Below are positions 9,296 through 18,519 of a stretch of 34,748 bases of DNA, in pieces. This DNA comes from Rodentibacter rarus. GTDB taxonomy: Bacteria > Pseudomonadota > Gammaproteobacteria > Enterobacterales > Pasteurellaceae. The notes under the pieces are model-generated. The model was not told where the DNA came from, searched no databases, and saw only the letters and a list, made by a program, of their open reading frames with translations. The stretch is from positions 1-34,748 of the forward strand of contig NZ_MLHJ01000100.1 in the NCBI RefSeq assembly GCF_001998965.1, written 5' to 3'. Each line of letters opens with the position of its first letter. Position 1 is the stretch's first letter. Made by a program: the position numbers and the translations under genes.

Positions 9296-10054
9296 TTATC
9301 TTTTTTGAGCTTTGATAAATAACAACACCGGACGATGCTGTAAATCTTTAAATTCAGCGTGCCATTGCACTTGATCCGCCAACATGGGTTCGGCCATCTG
9401 TTCAATTTGAAAACCTGCCGAAATAATATGATTAATAATAGTAGCAGTAGTGCGGTGATAGGTTTTAAAAGGCTGTTTAAACCAATTTCTTTCCCGCTCA
9501 CCTTCATCGCGATAATGGTTCAATCGGTATGCCACCTGTTGTTTGTTTTCATCTTTTTCCCAACGCTCTCCCATTTTATGGCAAGTGGTGATGGGGTGTT
9601 CTTGAGAAAACACCAATGTTCCCTTTGGTTTTAATTTTTTGAAAATCGCCATTAACAACGCCGGAAAATCCTGCACATAATGAAAAGCAAAAGAGCTGGT
9701 GATGACATCAAAATTTTCCTCAGGTAAATCCGCAAGGTTTTCCATTGCAAGTTGATATAAAGAAAAACGCCCGTGAAATTGACCGCACTTTTCCAAATCT
9801 GTTTGTGCTTGTTTTAACATATTGGCAGATAAATCCATTCCCACTACTGCCCTTGCGCCCCGCTCCAAGTAAAGTGCTAAATGCCCACCGCTACCACAAC
9901 CAAGATCCAATAACGTTTTGCCTTGAAGATCGGGCAAAAGAGAAAGCATTGTCGGTTTTTCTACGATTTCATTCAAACTCATCGGGTTTTCACGAAGCTG
10001 TTGATAACGCTCAAAGAAGTTTTCCCTATCATAAACACTAGTGCTGTTCTTCAT
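9296..10054 (-). CDS. Class I SAM-dependent methyltransferase
   Basis: The 252-residue protein has a Rossmann methyltransferase fold. Motif I is TLLDLGCGSGGH (47-58), followed by the acidic loop VVGMDLSANML and a motif IV-like region with VITSSFAFHYVQDF. The substrate is not predictable; relatives are annotated as small-molecule methyltransferases. The ATG at 10054 is preferred to an in-frame upstream ATG at 10147. It has AGGA at proper spacing, and the longer form would run through the mtr terminator. The next gene (ACT domain) follows closely. Confidence 0.85.
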   Translation of the reverse strand: MKNSTSVYDRENFFERYQQLRENPMSLNEIVEKPTMLSLLPDLQGKTLLDLGCGSGGHLALYLERGARAVVGMDLSANMLKQAQTDLEKCGQFHGRFSLYQLAMENLADLPEENFDVITSSFAFHYVQDFPALLMAIFKKLKPKGTLVFSQEHPITTCHKMGERWEKDENKQQVAYRLNHYRDEGERERNWFKQPFKTYHRTTATIINHIISAGFQIEQMAEPMLADQVQWHAEFKDLQHRPVLLFIKAQKR

Positions 10055-10079
10055 GGATAATTCCTGTTGGTGAAAGCCA

Positions 10080-10108
10080 AAATGTAAAAGGGCGTATCCT
10101 ACGCCCTT
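10080..10108 (-). terminator. Rho-independent terminator of mtr
   Basis: On the minus strand AAGGGCGTA pairs with TACGCCCTT around a 3-base loop, followed by TTTTACATTTT. It lies 20 bases after the mtr stop and just before the methyltransferase start. Confidence 0.85.
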
Positions 10109-10127
10109 AGAATACAACGGGATAGGA

Positions 10128-11384
10128 TTATCCCATAAAACTTGCAAACCAGCCTAAATTAGCGCCCACTTGTGCCACAATATTAAGCACACCAAAGAGG
10201 ATAATAAAACCAATCATCGCATTGCCACCATAAACCCGATAAGTGGCATTCGGGAATTTTTGACGGCTTGCTTTCGCAAGCAAGGCCGGCACGATAGCCG
10301 CCCAAATTGTTGCCGCCAGGCCCGCATAACCAATGGCGATCACAAAACCATAAGGGAATTGGAGGCTTAACAATAAAGGGGGTAAAAAGGTGATCAAAGT
10401 GGTTTTTGTTCTTCCCATTAGGCTGTCGTCAAATTTCAATAAATCCGCGATATAGTCGAACAATCCTAATGTCACCCCAAGAAAAGAACTGGCAATTGCC
10501 ATATAAGCAAAGAAATTCAACATGACTGCAATATAATCCGTTTCAATATAGCGGCGTAATGCTTCAAGTAATGCGGAAACATCACCGCCTTTTTCAATCA
10601 CCGGGGCAAATTCTGCACGAGGTAAATTGCCTTGAATCGCAAGCTGCCAGAGGATATAGATAATGAGTGCCAAACCGGTACCGGTGAAAATGGCTTTCAT
10701 CACCCGATTGCTATCACGTTGATAATATTTCACAAGACTTGGTACATTGCCGTGGAAACCGAAGGAAACCAAACACACCGGCAGTGCAGTCAATAAATAA
10801 GGTAGATATTGCTGCTCGCCTTGTGCCACCGTATTAAATAAAACTGCTGTTTTTACTGAGCTGAGTAAACCTGCGGTAGAAAGAAAAAAGGCGATAACCA
10901 TCCCACCAATTAATATCGTGGTAAAACGATCGACCGCTTTGGTTGAAAGCCAGACAAATGCCGCTAAAACTAAGCAAAAAATCAGCGAGCCGGAAGTCCG
11001 CCCAATATCAACCGCATTTTCGCTACTACTCAACAACTGATTGAATAAATTTTGTGTAATACCGCCCCCTGAGGTGATATAGGCATAGGTTAAAATATAA
11101 AGCACAAAGGCAACAGATAACCCATTAACCACATTCCAACCTTTACCAAGCAGATCTTTGACAATAGTATCGAAACTTGCCCCTGTGGGATAATGCAGGT
11201 TGGCTTCTAAAATCATTAAACCGGAAGTGGTCATACAAAACCAAGTATAAATCAGCGCAAGAAGTGAACCGATAAACCAAACGCCTGCGGTTGAAGTGGG
11301 GTTAGCCAACATACCTGCACCAATGGCCGTACCGGCAATAATCATGGCACCGCCTAATAAAGAAGGGGATTTTTGTTGTGTCAT
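10128..11384 (-). CDS. mtr: Tryptophan-specific permease, HAAAP family
   Basis: The 418-residue inner-membrane aromatic amino acid:proton symporter has about eleven membrane helices. It opens with SLLGGAMIIAGTAIGAGMLA, the family signature in helix 1, and has SFGFHGNVPSLVKYY in the middle, where the HAAAP family is conserved. The sequence style and length are closer to Mtr than to TyrP, which is also encoded in this window at 28873. The promoter contains a TrpR-like palindrome, supporting tryptophan as substrate. The gene is monocistronic, ending in its own terminator. Confidence 0.85.
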   Translation of the reverse strand: MTQQKSPSLLGGAMIIAGTAIGAGMLANPTSTAGVWFIGSLLALIYTWFCMTTSGLMILEANLHYPTGASFDTIVKDLLGKGWNVVNGLSVAFVLYILTYAYITSGGGITQNLFNQLLSSSENAVDIGRTSGSLIFCLVLAAFVWLSTKAVDRFTTILIGGMVIAFFLSTAGLLSSVKTAVLFNTVAQGEQQYLPYLLTALPVCLVSFGFHGNVPSLVKYYQRDSNRVMKAIFTGTGLALIIYILWQLAIQGNLPRAEFAPVIEKGGDVSALLEALRRYIETDYIAVMLNFFAYMAIASSFLGVTLGLFDYIADLLKFDDSLMGRTKTTLITFLPPLLLSLQFPYGFVIAIGYAGLAATIWAAIVPALLAKASRQKFPNATYRVYGGNAMIGFIILFGVLNIVAQVGANLGWFASFMG

Positions 11385-11403
11385 AATCTATTCTCTAAAG
11401 TAA

Positions 11404-11431
11404 AATTTGCACTATTATAATAGTGCAAATT
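11404..11431. promoter_or_regulatory. 28-bp perfect palindrome, TrpR-like operator over the mtr promoter
   Basis: The left half AATTTGCACTATTA is mirrored exactly by the right half. The central 18 bases share 12 with the E. coli-type TrpR operator built on ACTAG half-sites. On the minus strand it contains a TATAAT -10 (11419-11414). A TTGAGT -35 lies 16 bases upstream (11441-11436), so a bound repressor would block mtr transcription. Confidence 0.65.
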
Positions 11432-11452
11432 AAAAACTCAATGGTTTTTTAT

Positions 11453-11482
11453 TAGACAAGGTGATCGGACTTTTCTTATAAT
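11453..11482 (+). promoter_or_regulatory. Promoter for the M48 protease gene
   Basis: TAGACA (11453-11458) and TATAAT (11477-11482) are 18 bases apart and lie about 42 bases before the start codon of the lipoprotein protease. Confidence 0.55.
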
Positions 11483-11523
11483 TTTGTTATCTCTAAAGTT
11501 GATACCTATAAGAGGAATTAAAA

Positions 11524-12297
11524 ATGAAAAAATACATCAAATCGTTTGCCTTTGCTTCTGTCGCCGCATTAGTGCTTAATGCCTGTGCAGATTCCGCTTC
11601 CATTAATCAACAAGCGGCCTCAAGCTATGCCCAAGAAATGGGCAAAATTCGCACCCAAGGAGCGGTAGATACCACCTCTCAAACGGCAAAACGTATTCAT
11701 CGCATTTTCAACAAAATGGTGCCTTATGCCAATAAAGAAAACCAAACCGGCCAACCTTTTAACTGGCAGATTACCGTCATTAAATCCAAAGAATTAAATG
11801 CTTGGGCTATGCCGGGCGGGAAAATGGCCTTTTATACGGGGTTAGTGGATACCTTAAAGCTCAACGATGATGAAATTGCCACCGTCATGGGGCACGAAAT
11901 GGCACATGCCTTAAAAGAGCATGGTAAGGCAAAAGCGAATTTCGGTATGGCGACCGGCATTGCGGCACAATTGGGTCATATTGCCCTTTCTACGGTCATC
12001 GGTTCGGATCTTAGTGGCATTGCCGTGGGATTAACCAAAGATTTTGCATTAGATAAGCCTTACTCCCGTAGTGCGGAAACCGAAGCCGATGAAGTCGGTT
12101 TATTACTGATGGCAAAATCGGGCTTTAATCCACAATTTGCCCCGGGATTATGGGATAAAATGAGAAAAGCCTCCGGCGGTTCCAAAGGGACATTAGATGC
12201 CTTGGCCTCCACCCACCCGACCGATGAAGATCGTCAAGAAAACCTACGCCGTTTGCTACCAGAGGCGATGAAACTTTACGAAGCATCAAAAAAATAA
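11524..12297 (+). CDS. M48-family metalloprotease lipoprotein (YcaL/LoiP-like)
   Basis: The 257-residue envelope zinc protease has a signal peptide with a likely lipobox ending at Cys21 (LVLNAC; Asn at -2 is unusual but tolerated). The catalytic HEMAH is at 124-128 and the downstream glutamate ligand lies in SAETEADEVGLLLM (about 185-187). E. coli relatives YcaL and LoiP act in outer-membrane protein quality control; the same role is inferred. GAGGA precedes the start, and the gene is monocistronic with a USS-based terminator. It is not long enough to be BepA, and no TPR domain is present. Confidence 0.88.
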   Translation: MKKYIKSFAFASVAALVLNACADSASINQQAASSYAQEMGKIRTQGAVDTTSQTAKRIHRIFNKMVPYANKENQTGQPFNWQITVIKSKELNAWAMPGGKMAFYTGLVDTLKLNDDEIATVMGHEMAHALKEHGKAKANFGMATGIAAQLGHIALSTVIGSDLSGIAVGLTKDFALDKPYSRSAETEADEVGLLLMAKSGFNPQFAPGLWDKMRKASGGSKGTLDALASTHPTDEDRQENLRRLLPEAMKLYEASKK

Positions 12298-12314
12298 AAA
12301 CTTTTGCAAAATTG

Positions 12315-12340
12315 ACCGCACTTTTAAGGTGCGGTTTTTT
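12315..12340 (+). terminator. USS-containing terminator after the M48 gene
   Basis: ACCGCAC and GTGCGGT pair around a short A/T-rich loop, followed by TTTTTT. Inverted uptake signal sequences are a common terminator form in Pasteurellaceae. Confidence 0.85.
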
Positions 12341-12373
12341 ATCGGCCTAGCATAGAAATAGCATCTTCTGCAA

Positions 12374-12411
12374 AAAAACAAAACCGCACTTTCGTTTCCC
12401 AAAGTGCGGTT
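12374..12411 (-). terminator. USS-pair terminator after acrB
   Basis: An 11-bp stem, AACCGCACTTT with AAAGTGCGGTT, closes an 8-base loop and is followed on the minus strand by TTTGTTTTTTT. It lies 18 bases after the acrB stop. Confidence 0.88.
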
Positions 12412-12429
12412 GAATTTTAAAGCATTTTA

Positions 12430-15400
12430 TTAATGCGCGGCTTTGCTTTCATTTTCTTCAAAAACCGGTAATGGTTTGTGTTCCGTTGCCACATAACTAT
12501 AAATGACCGGAAGAACAAACAAGGTGAAGATAGTTCCGATAGATAAACCGGCTACAATCACAATACCAATACTAAAGCGAGATACCGCACCTGCCCCTGT
12601 TGCATAAAGCAATGGAATAAGACCGGCCACCATCGCTGCGGTTGTCATCAAAATTGGACGTAAACGCACTTTAGCCGCCGCAGTAATCGCCTCAATACGG
12701 TTTTTACCATGCAATAATTGCTCTTCTTTCGCCACTTCACACATCAAAATACCGTGTTTGGTAATCAAGCCCACCAAGGTAATTAATCCCACTTGTGAGT
12801 AAATATTCAAGGTTGTGCCTGAAATACCAAAGAATGACAAGAAGTTTAAGGTCAATAATGCACCACTTACCGCCAAAGGAACCGAAATCATAATCACCAT
12901 TGGATCGCGTATTGATTCAAACTGAATAGCCAATACTAAGAAGATGATAACCACAGCGAGGGCAAAGGTAATTGCCAACGCATTTCCTTCTTGCACCAAC
13001 TGACGGGATTCCGAACGGAAATCGTAAGTATAGCCCTGCGGTAAAGTGGTATCGGCATGTTGTTGTAACCATGCCACGGCATCCCCGGTGGAGGTGCCCG
13101 GCATTGGTACAGCTTGAATTGTCGCCGCATTTAACTGGCTAAAACGTGGTAAAGAAGTCGGTTGGGTTTCCAATTTCATGCTAATTAAACTACTTAATGG
13201 CACCGATTCCCCGTTACTTGCCGTGAGGTAGTAATTTTTGAAACTTTCCGGCGAGAGGCGATCATCACGTTTTACTTGCGAAATCACTTTATAAGCCCGC
13301 CCATCAATATCCACACGGGTAATGGTGGCACCGGAGAGGAAACTGCCTAAAGTATTACTGATTTGCTGCATTGTAATACCATAGGTTCCGGCTTTTTCTT
13401 TATCCACCGAAATGGTCATTTGTGCGGTGTCGTATTTCAAATCAAGATTGGTATAAACAAACTTGCCTGATGTCCGCATCGCTTCTAAAAACTTCTCAGC
13501 CGTATTGGCTAAGGCGTTATAATCCTGTGCGGTTTTTAACACAATGGCAACCGGCGGGCCTTGCTCCCCTGTATCAATTTCAGGGAAGTTGAAAGCAGAA
13601 ACCGACACTTCAGGAATGGATTTTGCCTTGGCATTCAACTCGTTCATAATTTCCGGTTGCTTGCGTGAACGCTCCTTCCAATCCTTTAACGTCACAATGT
13701 TAAGAGATTGGTTAGAACTTGGTGCACCGGCAATACTCATACCAAACCACACCTCCGGTGTATCCATCACAGTTTTCATATAAGGGGTCATGGCATCTTG
13801 GATATAATCCACATTCACATTAGAAGGGGCTGAACCAATGGCAATAAACGCACCTTTATCCTCGTTCGGTGTTAATTCACTGGAAAGCGAGTTAAAGAGG
13901 AACGGTAATGTGGCAAAAATCGCCACGGCAAACACCACCATGGATTTGCGATTGTGCATCACAATATCCAACATGTAGTTATACAGGTTATTCATTTTCG
14001 ATAGGGTGTGTTCTACTTTACGTTCCATCCATGTCGGCTCAGCATTGGATTTCAGTAATTTGCTGGTCATCATCGGTGAAAGGGTTAACGCCACCACACC
14101 GGAAATAAATACCGAACCGGCAAGAGTGAGGGCAAACTCTTTAAAGAGTGTACCTGTAATGCCGCCCATCAATGCCATTGGCGAATAAACCGCAATTAAT
14201 GAAATCGTCATGGAAATGACAGGTAGCGCAATTTCACGAGTACCGATAATCGCCGCTCGGAATGGCGCTTCCCCTTCTTTAATATGACGGTCAACGTTTT
14301 CCAAGACCACAATCGCATCGTCCACCACCAAACCGATGGCAAGGATCAACGCCAATAATGTCATCAAGTTAATCGAAAAATCTAAACTTTGTAACATCAT
14401 CAGCACCCCGATCAATGAAATCGGAATGGTGAGAACTGGGATGATAATGGCACGCAGTGAACCGATAAACATCAAAATCACCACCAATACGATCACCGTT
14501 GCTTCCACAATCGTTTTGATTACCTCATTAATTGAGCTATTAATCGCAATGGTACGATCGTAAAGAATATCCGATTCCATACTGTCTGGAAGCTGTTTTA
14601 GAATACTGGCGTAAAGCGGACGGATTTTCTCAGCCACCGTCAATGGGTTCGCAGAAGAGGTCGGATTGATCCCCAATACCACCGATTCCCCACCGTTTGC
14701 AGTCGCTCGTGAATTATCACTTTCTTTATTGAGTTCAACGGTAGCAATATCACGCAAACGCACTAAATCATCGCCATTGGAAGCGACAATCAAATTACCC
14801 AACTGCTCTACCGATTTTGTGGTGGTTTCCACTTTATTACGATAGCTCACATAATAACCGTTATCACTCCCAGCTGCCGTTTGAATGTTATTGGCAGAGA
14901 GCGCAGACATCACCTGTGAAGCGGAAAGATTTTGCGCCGCCATTTTTTGCGGATCTAACCAAATACGCATCGCATATTCCGCCGCGCCAAAGATTTGAAC
15001 TTCCGCCACCCCTTCAATAGTAAAGAACTGAGGTTTCACCACACGGTTGATATAGTCCGTCACTTGGCTAGAATCTAACTTGTTAGAACGGAAACTAATA
15101 TACATAATCCCCGTTCCCCCTGATGAGGACGCCACGGTAGGATCTTCAATACCACTAGGCAACTCCGAACGCACCGCATTCACTTTTGCCAATACATCGG
15201 CCAATGCCCCCGCCGGATCCGTATTTAATTTCATTTTTACGGTAATCGTTGAAGAACTTGGCGCACTTGATGAGGACATATAGTCAATATTATCCGCCTG
15301 AGCGATGGACTCTTCCAATTTAGAAGTAACGAATGCTTGAATGAGGTTCGCATCCGCCCCGGGATAAGCGGTGGTGACGGTAATCACCGTTGTTGTCATT

Positions 15401-15516
15401 TTAGGATATTCACGCACTGCCAATTTCGACACCGCCTGCAAACCTAAAATAATGATAAGCAAACTGATCGAGATCGCTAAAACAGGGCGACGAATAAATA
15501 TATCTGTAAATTTCAT
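12430..15516 (-). CDS. acrB: RND multidrug efflux pump inner-membrane transporter
   Basis: The 1028-residue HAE1-type RND transporter is the drug:proton antiporter of a tripartite pump. It opens MKFTDIFIRRPVLAISISLL (helix 1). It has the proton-relay pair Asp399-Asp400 in GLVVDDAIVVLENV (helix 4) and the matching Lys920 in GLITKHGIL (helix 10). Two large periplasmic porter loops follow helices 1 and 7. Length matches AcrB/MexB and the H. influenzae counterpart. It is last in the operon, 17 bases after acrA, with AGGA before the start. No outer-membrane channel gene lies in the window, so a TolC encoded elsewhere is presumed. Confidence 0.93.
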   Translation of the reverse strand: MKFTDIFIRRPVLAISISLLIIILGLQAVSKLAVREYPKMTTTVITVTTAYPGADANLIQAFVTSKLEESIAQADNIDYMSSSSAPSSSTITVKMKLNTDPAGALADVLAKVNAVRSELPSGIEDPTVASSSGGTGIMYISFRSNKLDSSQVTDYINRVVKPQFFTIEGVAEVQIFGAAEYAMRIWLDPQKMAAQNLSASQVMSALSANNIQTAAGSDNGYYVSYRNKVETTTKSVEQLGNLIVASNGDDLVRLRDIATVELNKESDNSRATANGGESVVLGINPTSSANPLTVAEKIRPLYASILKQLPDSMESDILYDRTIAINSSINEVIKTIVEATVIVLVVILMFIGSLRAIIIPVLTIPISLIGVLMMLQSLDFSINLMTLLALILAIGLVVDDAIVVLENVDRHIKEGEAPFRAAIIGTREIALPVISMTISLIAVYSPMALMGGITGTLFKEFALTLAGSVFISGVVALTLSPMMTSKLLKSNAEPTWMERKVEHTLSKMNNLYNYMLDIVMHNRKSMVVFAVAIFATLPFLFNSLSSELTPNEDKGAFIAIGSAPSNVNVDYIQDAMTPYMKTVMDTPEVWFGMSIAGAPSSNQSLNIVTLKDWKERSRKQPEIMNELNAKAKSIPEVSVSAFNFPEIDTGEQGPPVAIVLKTAQDYNALANTAEKFLEAMRTSGKFVYTNLDLKYDTAQMTISVDKEKAGTYGITMQQISNTLGSFLSGATITRVDIDGRAYKVISQVKRDDRLSPESFKNYYLTASNGESVPLSSLISMKLETQPTSLPRFSQLNAATIQAVPMPGTSTGDAVAWLQQHADTTLPQGYTYDFRSESRQLVQEGNALAITFALAVVIIFLVLAIQFESIRDPMVIMISVPLAVSGALLTLNFLSFFGISGTTLNIYSQVGLITLVGLITKHGILMCEVAKEEQLLHGKNRIEAITAAAKVRLRPILMTTAAMVAGLIPLLYATGAGAVSRFSIGIVIVAGLSIGTIFTLFVLPVIYSYVATEHKPLPVFEENESKAAH

Positions 15517-15533
15517 TCGTATTTCCTAGCCTA

Positions 15534-16730
15534 TTAGAGATTGGTTTTCTTCGCAGGTTCGGTTCCACCAACGATGTCTTTTTTGATCCATTCAACAAGG
15601 CTACCATTACCAATACCTTGTTGACCACCGGTAATAATTTTATCGCCTACTTTCACTTCATCGCCTTGTAACTGGGAATAAATTCCTTGACGGTCTTTAG
15701 TAAATACCGTGATTTGTTTTGCACGATAGAGGTTGTCTAATTTCGGGTTGTCGGCAAATTTGGCTTTATCTTCTTCAGATAAAGGCGCTAACAAATAAGA
15801 AATTTCACCGTACATGTTATAGCTCACCGCCACTTGTGGTACGACGATTTGATTGGTTTCTGTCGGTAAAGCAATACGCAAACGAGAGAACATACCGGAA
15901 AGTAATTTACGTCCATCTTCGGGATCAAAAGTCGCTTGAATATCCACTAAACCGGTGGATGAATTAATTGCCGGTTCAATAGCTGTAATGCGGGCAGAGA
16001 AAGTTTCGCCTTGGCGGGCATCGGTGGTTGCCGTAACACGCTGACCAAGATGTAATCTGTCTAACTCATTTTGTGAAATGGCAAAATCAATTTTCATCGA
16101 ACTGGTATCTTCTACACGCACAATTTCTGTACCAATATTCACATATTGACCGACATTGACTTTGACAATACCGGCTTTGCCATCAAATGGTGCCACAATT
16201 TGACGGCGCTCAATAGTGGCTTTTAGGGATTCAATATTCGCCACTTGCGCATCATAAGCGGATTTCGCATTATCCACTTCTTGACGGGAAACTGCACTGC
16301 TTGATAATAAATTGGCATAACGTTGATAGGTTTGACGCAATGCCGGAAGTTGGGCTTGTGCCGCTTGAAGGCTTGCACGCTCAACCGAGCTATCCAGTTC
16401 AACCAACAAATCGCCTTTTTTCACCATTTGTCCATTCTGAACAAAAACCTTAGACACGGTTCCTGCATTTTGCGCACTGAGCATTGCCCCCTGATTTGGA
16501 CGCACAAGCCCTGTGGTATTAATCACTGGTGTCCACTCACTTGCTTTCACTTCCACTGCCGTCACCGGACTTGAGGCTTCCGGCATATTGGCAATGGCTT
16601 TACCGATCATAATACTGCGTAACACATTAAAACCGATCACACCGGCAAAAATTAAAACAAACACCACTAAAACAATTTTCATAACGAAAACATGTGAGCG
16701 TTTTGGTCGAGCTGTTTGAGTTTGACTCAT
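15534..16730 (-). CDS. acrA: RND efflux periplasmic adaptor (membrane fusion protein)
   Basis: The 398-residue adaptor links the RND pump to the outer-membrane channel. It has an N-terminal membrane anchor (about 16-36) rather than a lipobox: no Cys is present there. Next come a split lipoyl domain (NAGTVSKVFVQNGQMVKKGD and IVAPFDGKAGIVKVNVGQYV), an alpha-hairpin between them, a beta-barrel and a membrane-proximal domain. The ATG at 16730 is chosen over an in-frame start at 16793, because the latter would overlap acrR and MSQTQTARPKRSH is a natural cytoplasmic start; GGAG lies upstream. Confidence 0.9.
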   Translation of the reverse strand: MSQTQTARPKRSHVFVMKIVLVVFVLIFAGVIGFNVLRSIMIGKAIANMPEASSPVTAVEVKASEWTPVINTTGLVRPNQGAMLSAQNAGTVSKVFVQNGQMVKKGDLLVELDSSVERASLQAAQAQLPALRQTYQRYANLLSSSAVSRQEVDNAKSAYDAQVANIESLKATIERRQIVAPFDGKAGIVKVNVGQYVNIGTEIVRVEDTSSMKIDFAISQNELDRLHLGQRVTATTDARQGETFSARITAIEPAINSSTGLVDIQATFDPEDGRKLLSGMFSRLRIALPTETNQIVVPQVAVSYNMYGEISYLLAPLSEEDKAKFADNPKLDNLYRAKQITVFTKDRQGIYSQLQGDEVKVGDKIITGGQQGIGNGSLVEWIKKDIVGGTEPAKKTNL

Positions 16731-16761
16731 TTGTTTAAAACTCCATAATACAAAATAATGC

Positions 16762-17325
16762 TTATTTCTGAATTGCCCGCCAAGAGCGTTCAATCACAGA
16801 TTCTAAAATTTCATGAGTGAGTTCCACATTTAAAAACTTCATATCCGATGCCATCGTCATTGCGGTTTTTAAACTCAATTGGAAAAGCACATCATTTGGT
16901 AAATCAGCTAATTCATCCGCTGCTTTCCCTTGCAAACAAAAACGATCCCAACAACTATTATCAATTTCTCGACAAAGGTCAGTAAAATGAGGTAAAGACT
17001 GATACTGATTCAAGTTTGATAAAATCGTGGGATTTTCTTGTAAAAATAGCCAAATGTTCCACCACATTCGTCCATATTGTTCAAAAAAGGATTCTGCTTC
17101 ATCAAAATCCTTCTCAAGTGCCGCTACAAAGAGCGAAAACACACGCCGAGCGAATTGTTCTAACAATTCATCTTTATCTTTAAAATAAAGATAAATCGTT
17201 CCCACAGCAACCTTGGCTTCTTTGGCCAATTTTTGCATCGAAAGGTGATTTAACCCCTCTCTTGCCATGAGGCAGTCCACTGCCATAAAAATTTGCTCGG
17301 CAAGATCTGTTTTAACGTGCCGCAT
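16762..17325 (-). CDS. acrR: TetR-family repressor of the efflux operon
   Basis: The 187-residue TetR/AcrR-type regulator has an N-terminal helix-turn-helix (about 24-48: LSMQKLAKEAKVAVGTIYLY followed by FKDKDELL) and an alpha-helical ligand-binding C-terminal domain. The first gene of acrR-acrA-acrB, it probably represses its own operon through the palindrome at 17378. Its small size and position match the regulator gene of the H. influenzae acr locus. Loss-of-function changes in such repressors raise efflux; none is evident here. Confidence 0.9.
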   Translation of the reverse strand: MRHVKTDLAEQIFMAVDCLMAREGLNHLSMQKLAKEAKVAVGTIYLYFKDKDELLEQFARRVFSLFVAALEKDFDEAESFFEQYGRMWWNIWLFLQENPTILSNLNQYQSLPHFTDLCREIDNSCWDRFCLQGKAADELADLPNDVLFQLSLKTAMTMASDMKFLNVELTHEILESVIERSWRAIQK

Positions 17326-17377
17326 ACATAAAAAAGTCTTAGGTTTGAAAATAAAAAAGAGTGCCTTTCAGCCCCTG

Positions 17378-17395
17378 AATGAACGAGCGTTCATT
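17378..17395. promoter_or_regulatory. Palindromic operator upstream of acrR
   Basis: AATGAACG-AG-CGTTCATT is a perfect inverted repeat of 8 bases per arm with a two-base centre. It is typical of TetR-family operators and lies 53 bases upstream of the acrR start. Autorepression by AcrR is inferred. Confidence 0.75.
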
Positions 17396-17452
17396 TTAGA
17401 GATTTTTCATTTTTTGGCAAGTTAAAAAAGCAAAAAAGTGCGGTCAAAATAA

Positions 17453-17502
17453 CCAGCCCCAAAAATTGGACTAATCGTCCAACTCACTAAGGTGCAGATT
17501 TT
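17453..17502 (+). repeat. Left end of an IS3/IS150-like element
   Basis: GCCCCAAAAATTGGAC and GTCCAACTCACTAAGGTGCAG precede the transposase start. The same sequence with a few changes recurs on the minus strand at 28796-28847. The C-run plus TTGGAC motif is typical of IS150-group termini. Confidence 0.6.
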
Positions 17503-18345
17503 TTATGACTAAATATAACCCACTTTTCAAGCAGCAAGCGATCGAATTTCATCTCAAAGAGGGGACGTTAAGATTTTGGATTACCCGATTTAATCACTGT
17601 GGAATCAATGGCTTAACGATACTAAACACAAACAAATCTATTCTCCTGAATTTGAATTAACCGTCATACAAGCCGTTAAAAATAGGCACTATTCTATAGG
17701 AAATGTCACCACCGCCCAAAACAGAAGAAGAACGTTTGCGTTACCGAATTTTAGAGCTTGAAGCGGAGAATGCCATCTTAAAAAAGTGGCGGGAACTCAA
17801 CCAACAAAAAATGGAGAAAAGGCAGAAATCATAAAAGCCTTGCCGTATTCACTTTCCACTTGAGTTGTTACTCCGTTTAATTGGGTTAGCATGAAGTGTT
17901 TTCTTTTATCACTTAAAACCTCAAGTAGCGAAAAAACCTTTATTCTGCAAGAAATAGAACGGATTTATCATGAAAATAATGGTTGCTATGACTATCGTTG
18001 AGTGACATTAGCATTAAGAAAAACGATGAGCATCAATCACAAAAGAGAGCAATCCATTATGCATAAATTGGGATTAAAGAGAAAATGCAAACAACGGAAA
18101 TATCGTTCCTATCAAGGTGAAGTAGGGCATATCGCCGACAATCTTTTACAGCGAAATTTTGTTGCACTTGCACCGAATGAGAAATGGCTAACAGATGTCA
18201 GTGAGTTTAAATGTGCTGAAGTCAAACTTTATTTATCACCAATTAAAGACCTGTTTAACAGCGAAATTATCGCTTATAACTTGGCACCAAGCCCAAATTT
18301 TGAACAGATTACGAGAATGATGGCGTAAAACCGATACTCCATTCA
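17503..18345 (+). pseudogene. IS3-family (IS150-like) transposase OrfA/OrfB remnant
   Basis: OrfA starts MTKYNPLFKQQAIEFHLKEG, is frameshifted at about 17560-17600, and continues as KTEEERLRYRILELEAENAI, the leucine-zipper part. OrfB follows with several lesions, including a TGA at 17999-18001 in place of the second Arg codon of the expected YRRVTLALR. The core DDE region starts with NEKWLTDVSEF (first catalytic Asp) and KLYLSPIKDLFN. The frame breaks after TRMM and the remaining match GVKPILHS ends at about 18345, so the second Asp and the Glu are gone. The element is dead. Confidence 0.8.
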
Positions 18346-18352
18346 GAACCAG

Positions 18353-18375
18353 AAATCCACCTTGGAGGTGGATTT
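18353..18375. repeat. 9-bp stem hairpin downstream of the IS3 remnant
   Basis: AAATCCACC and GGTGGATTT flank a 5-base loop. No T-run follows on either strand, so it is unlikely to be an intrinsic terminator. The remaining bases up to 18519 are A/T-rich and hold nothing recognised. Confidence 0.35.
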
Positions 18376-18519
18376 GCTCTCCCTGAATTTTTGAATTTCG
18401 ATTCTCAAAATTCGAATTTTACATCGTTGAACGTTTTATTTTAAATTGTATGTTATCGCGATTTTTATACTTATAATTCTAAGTTGATGTTAAATTCTTA
18501 AGTTAAAATTGTTTAAGAA

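Noticed and set aside
12936-15283. Several open frames of 64-79 codons overlapping acrB in other frames
   Set aside because: They are shadows of the long acrB frame and show no family features.
18353-18375. Hairpin as a terminator for the IS3 remnant
   Set aside because: The stem is good but no T-run follows on either strand.
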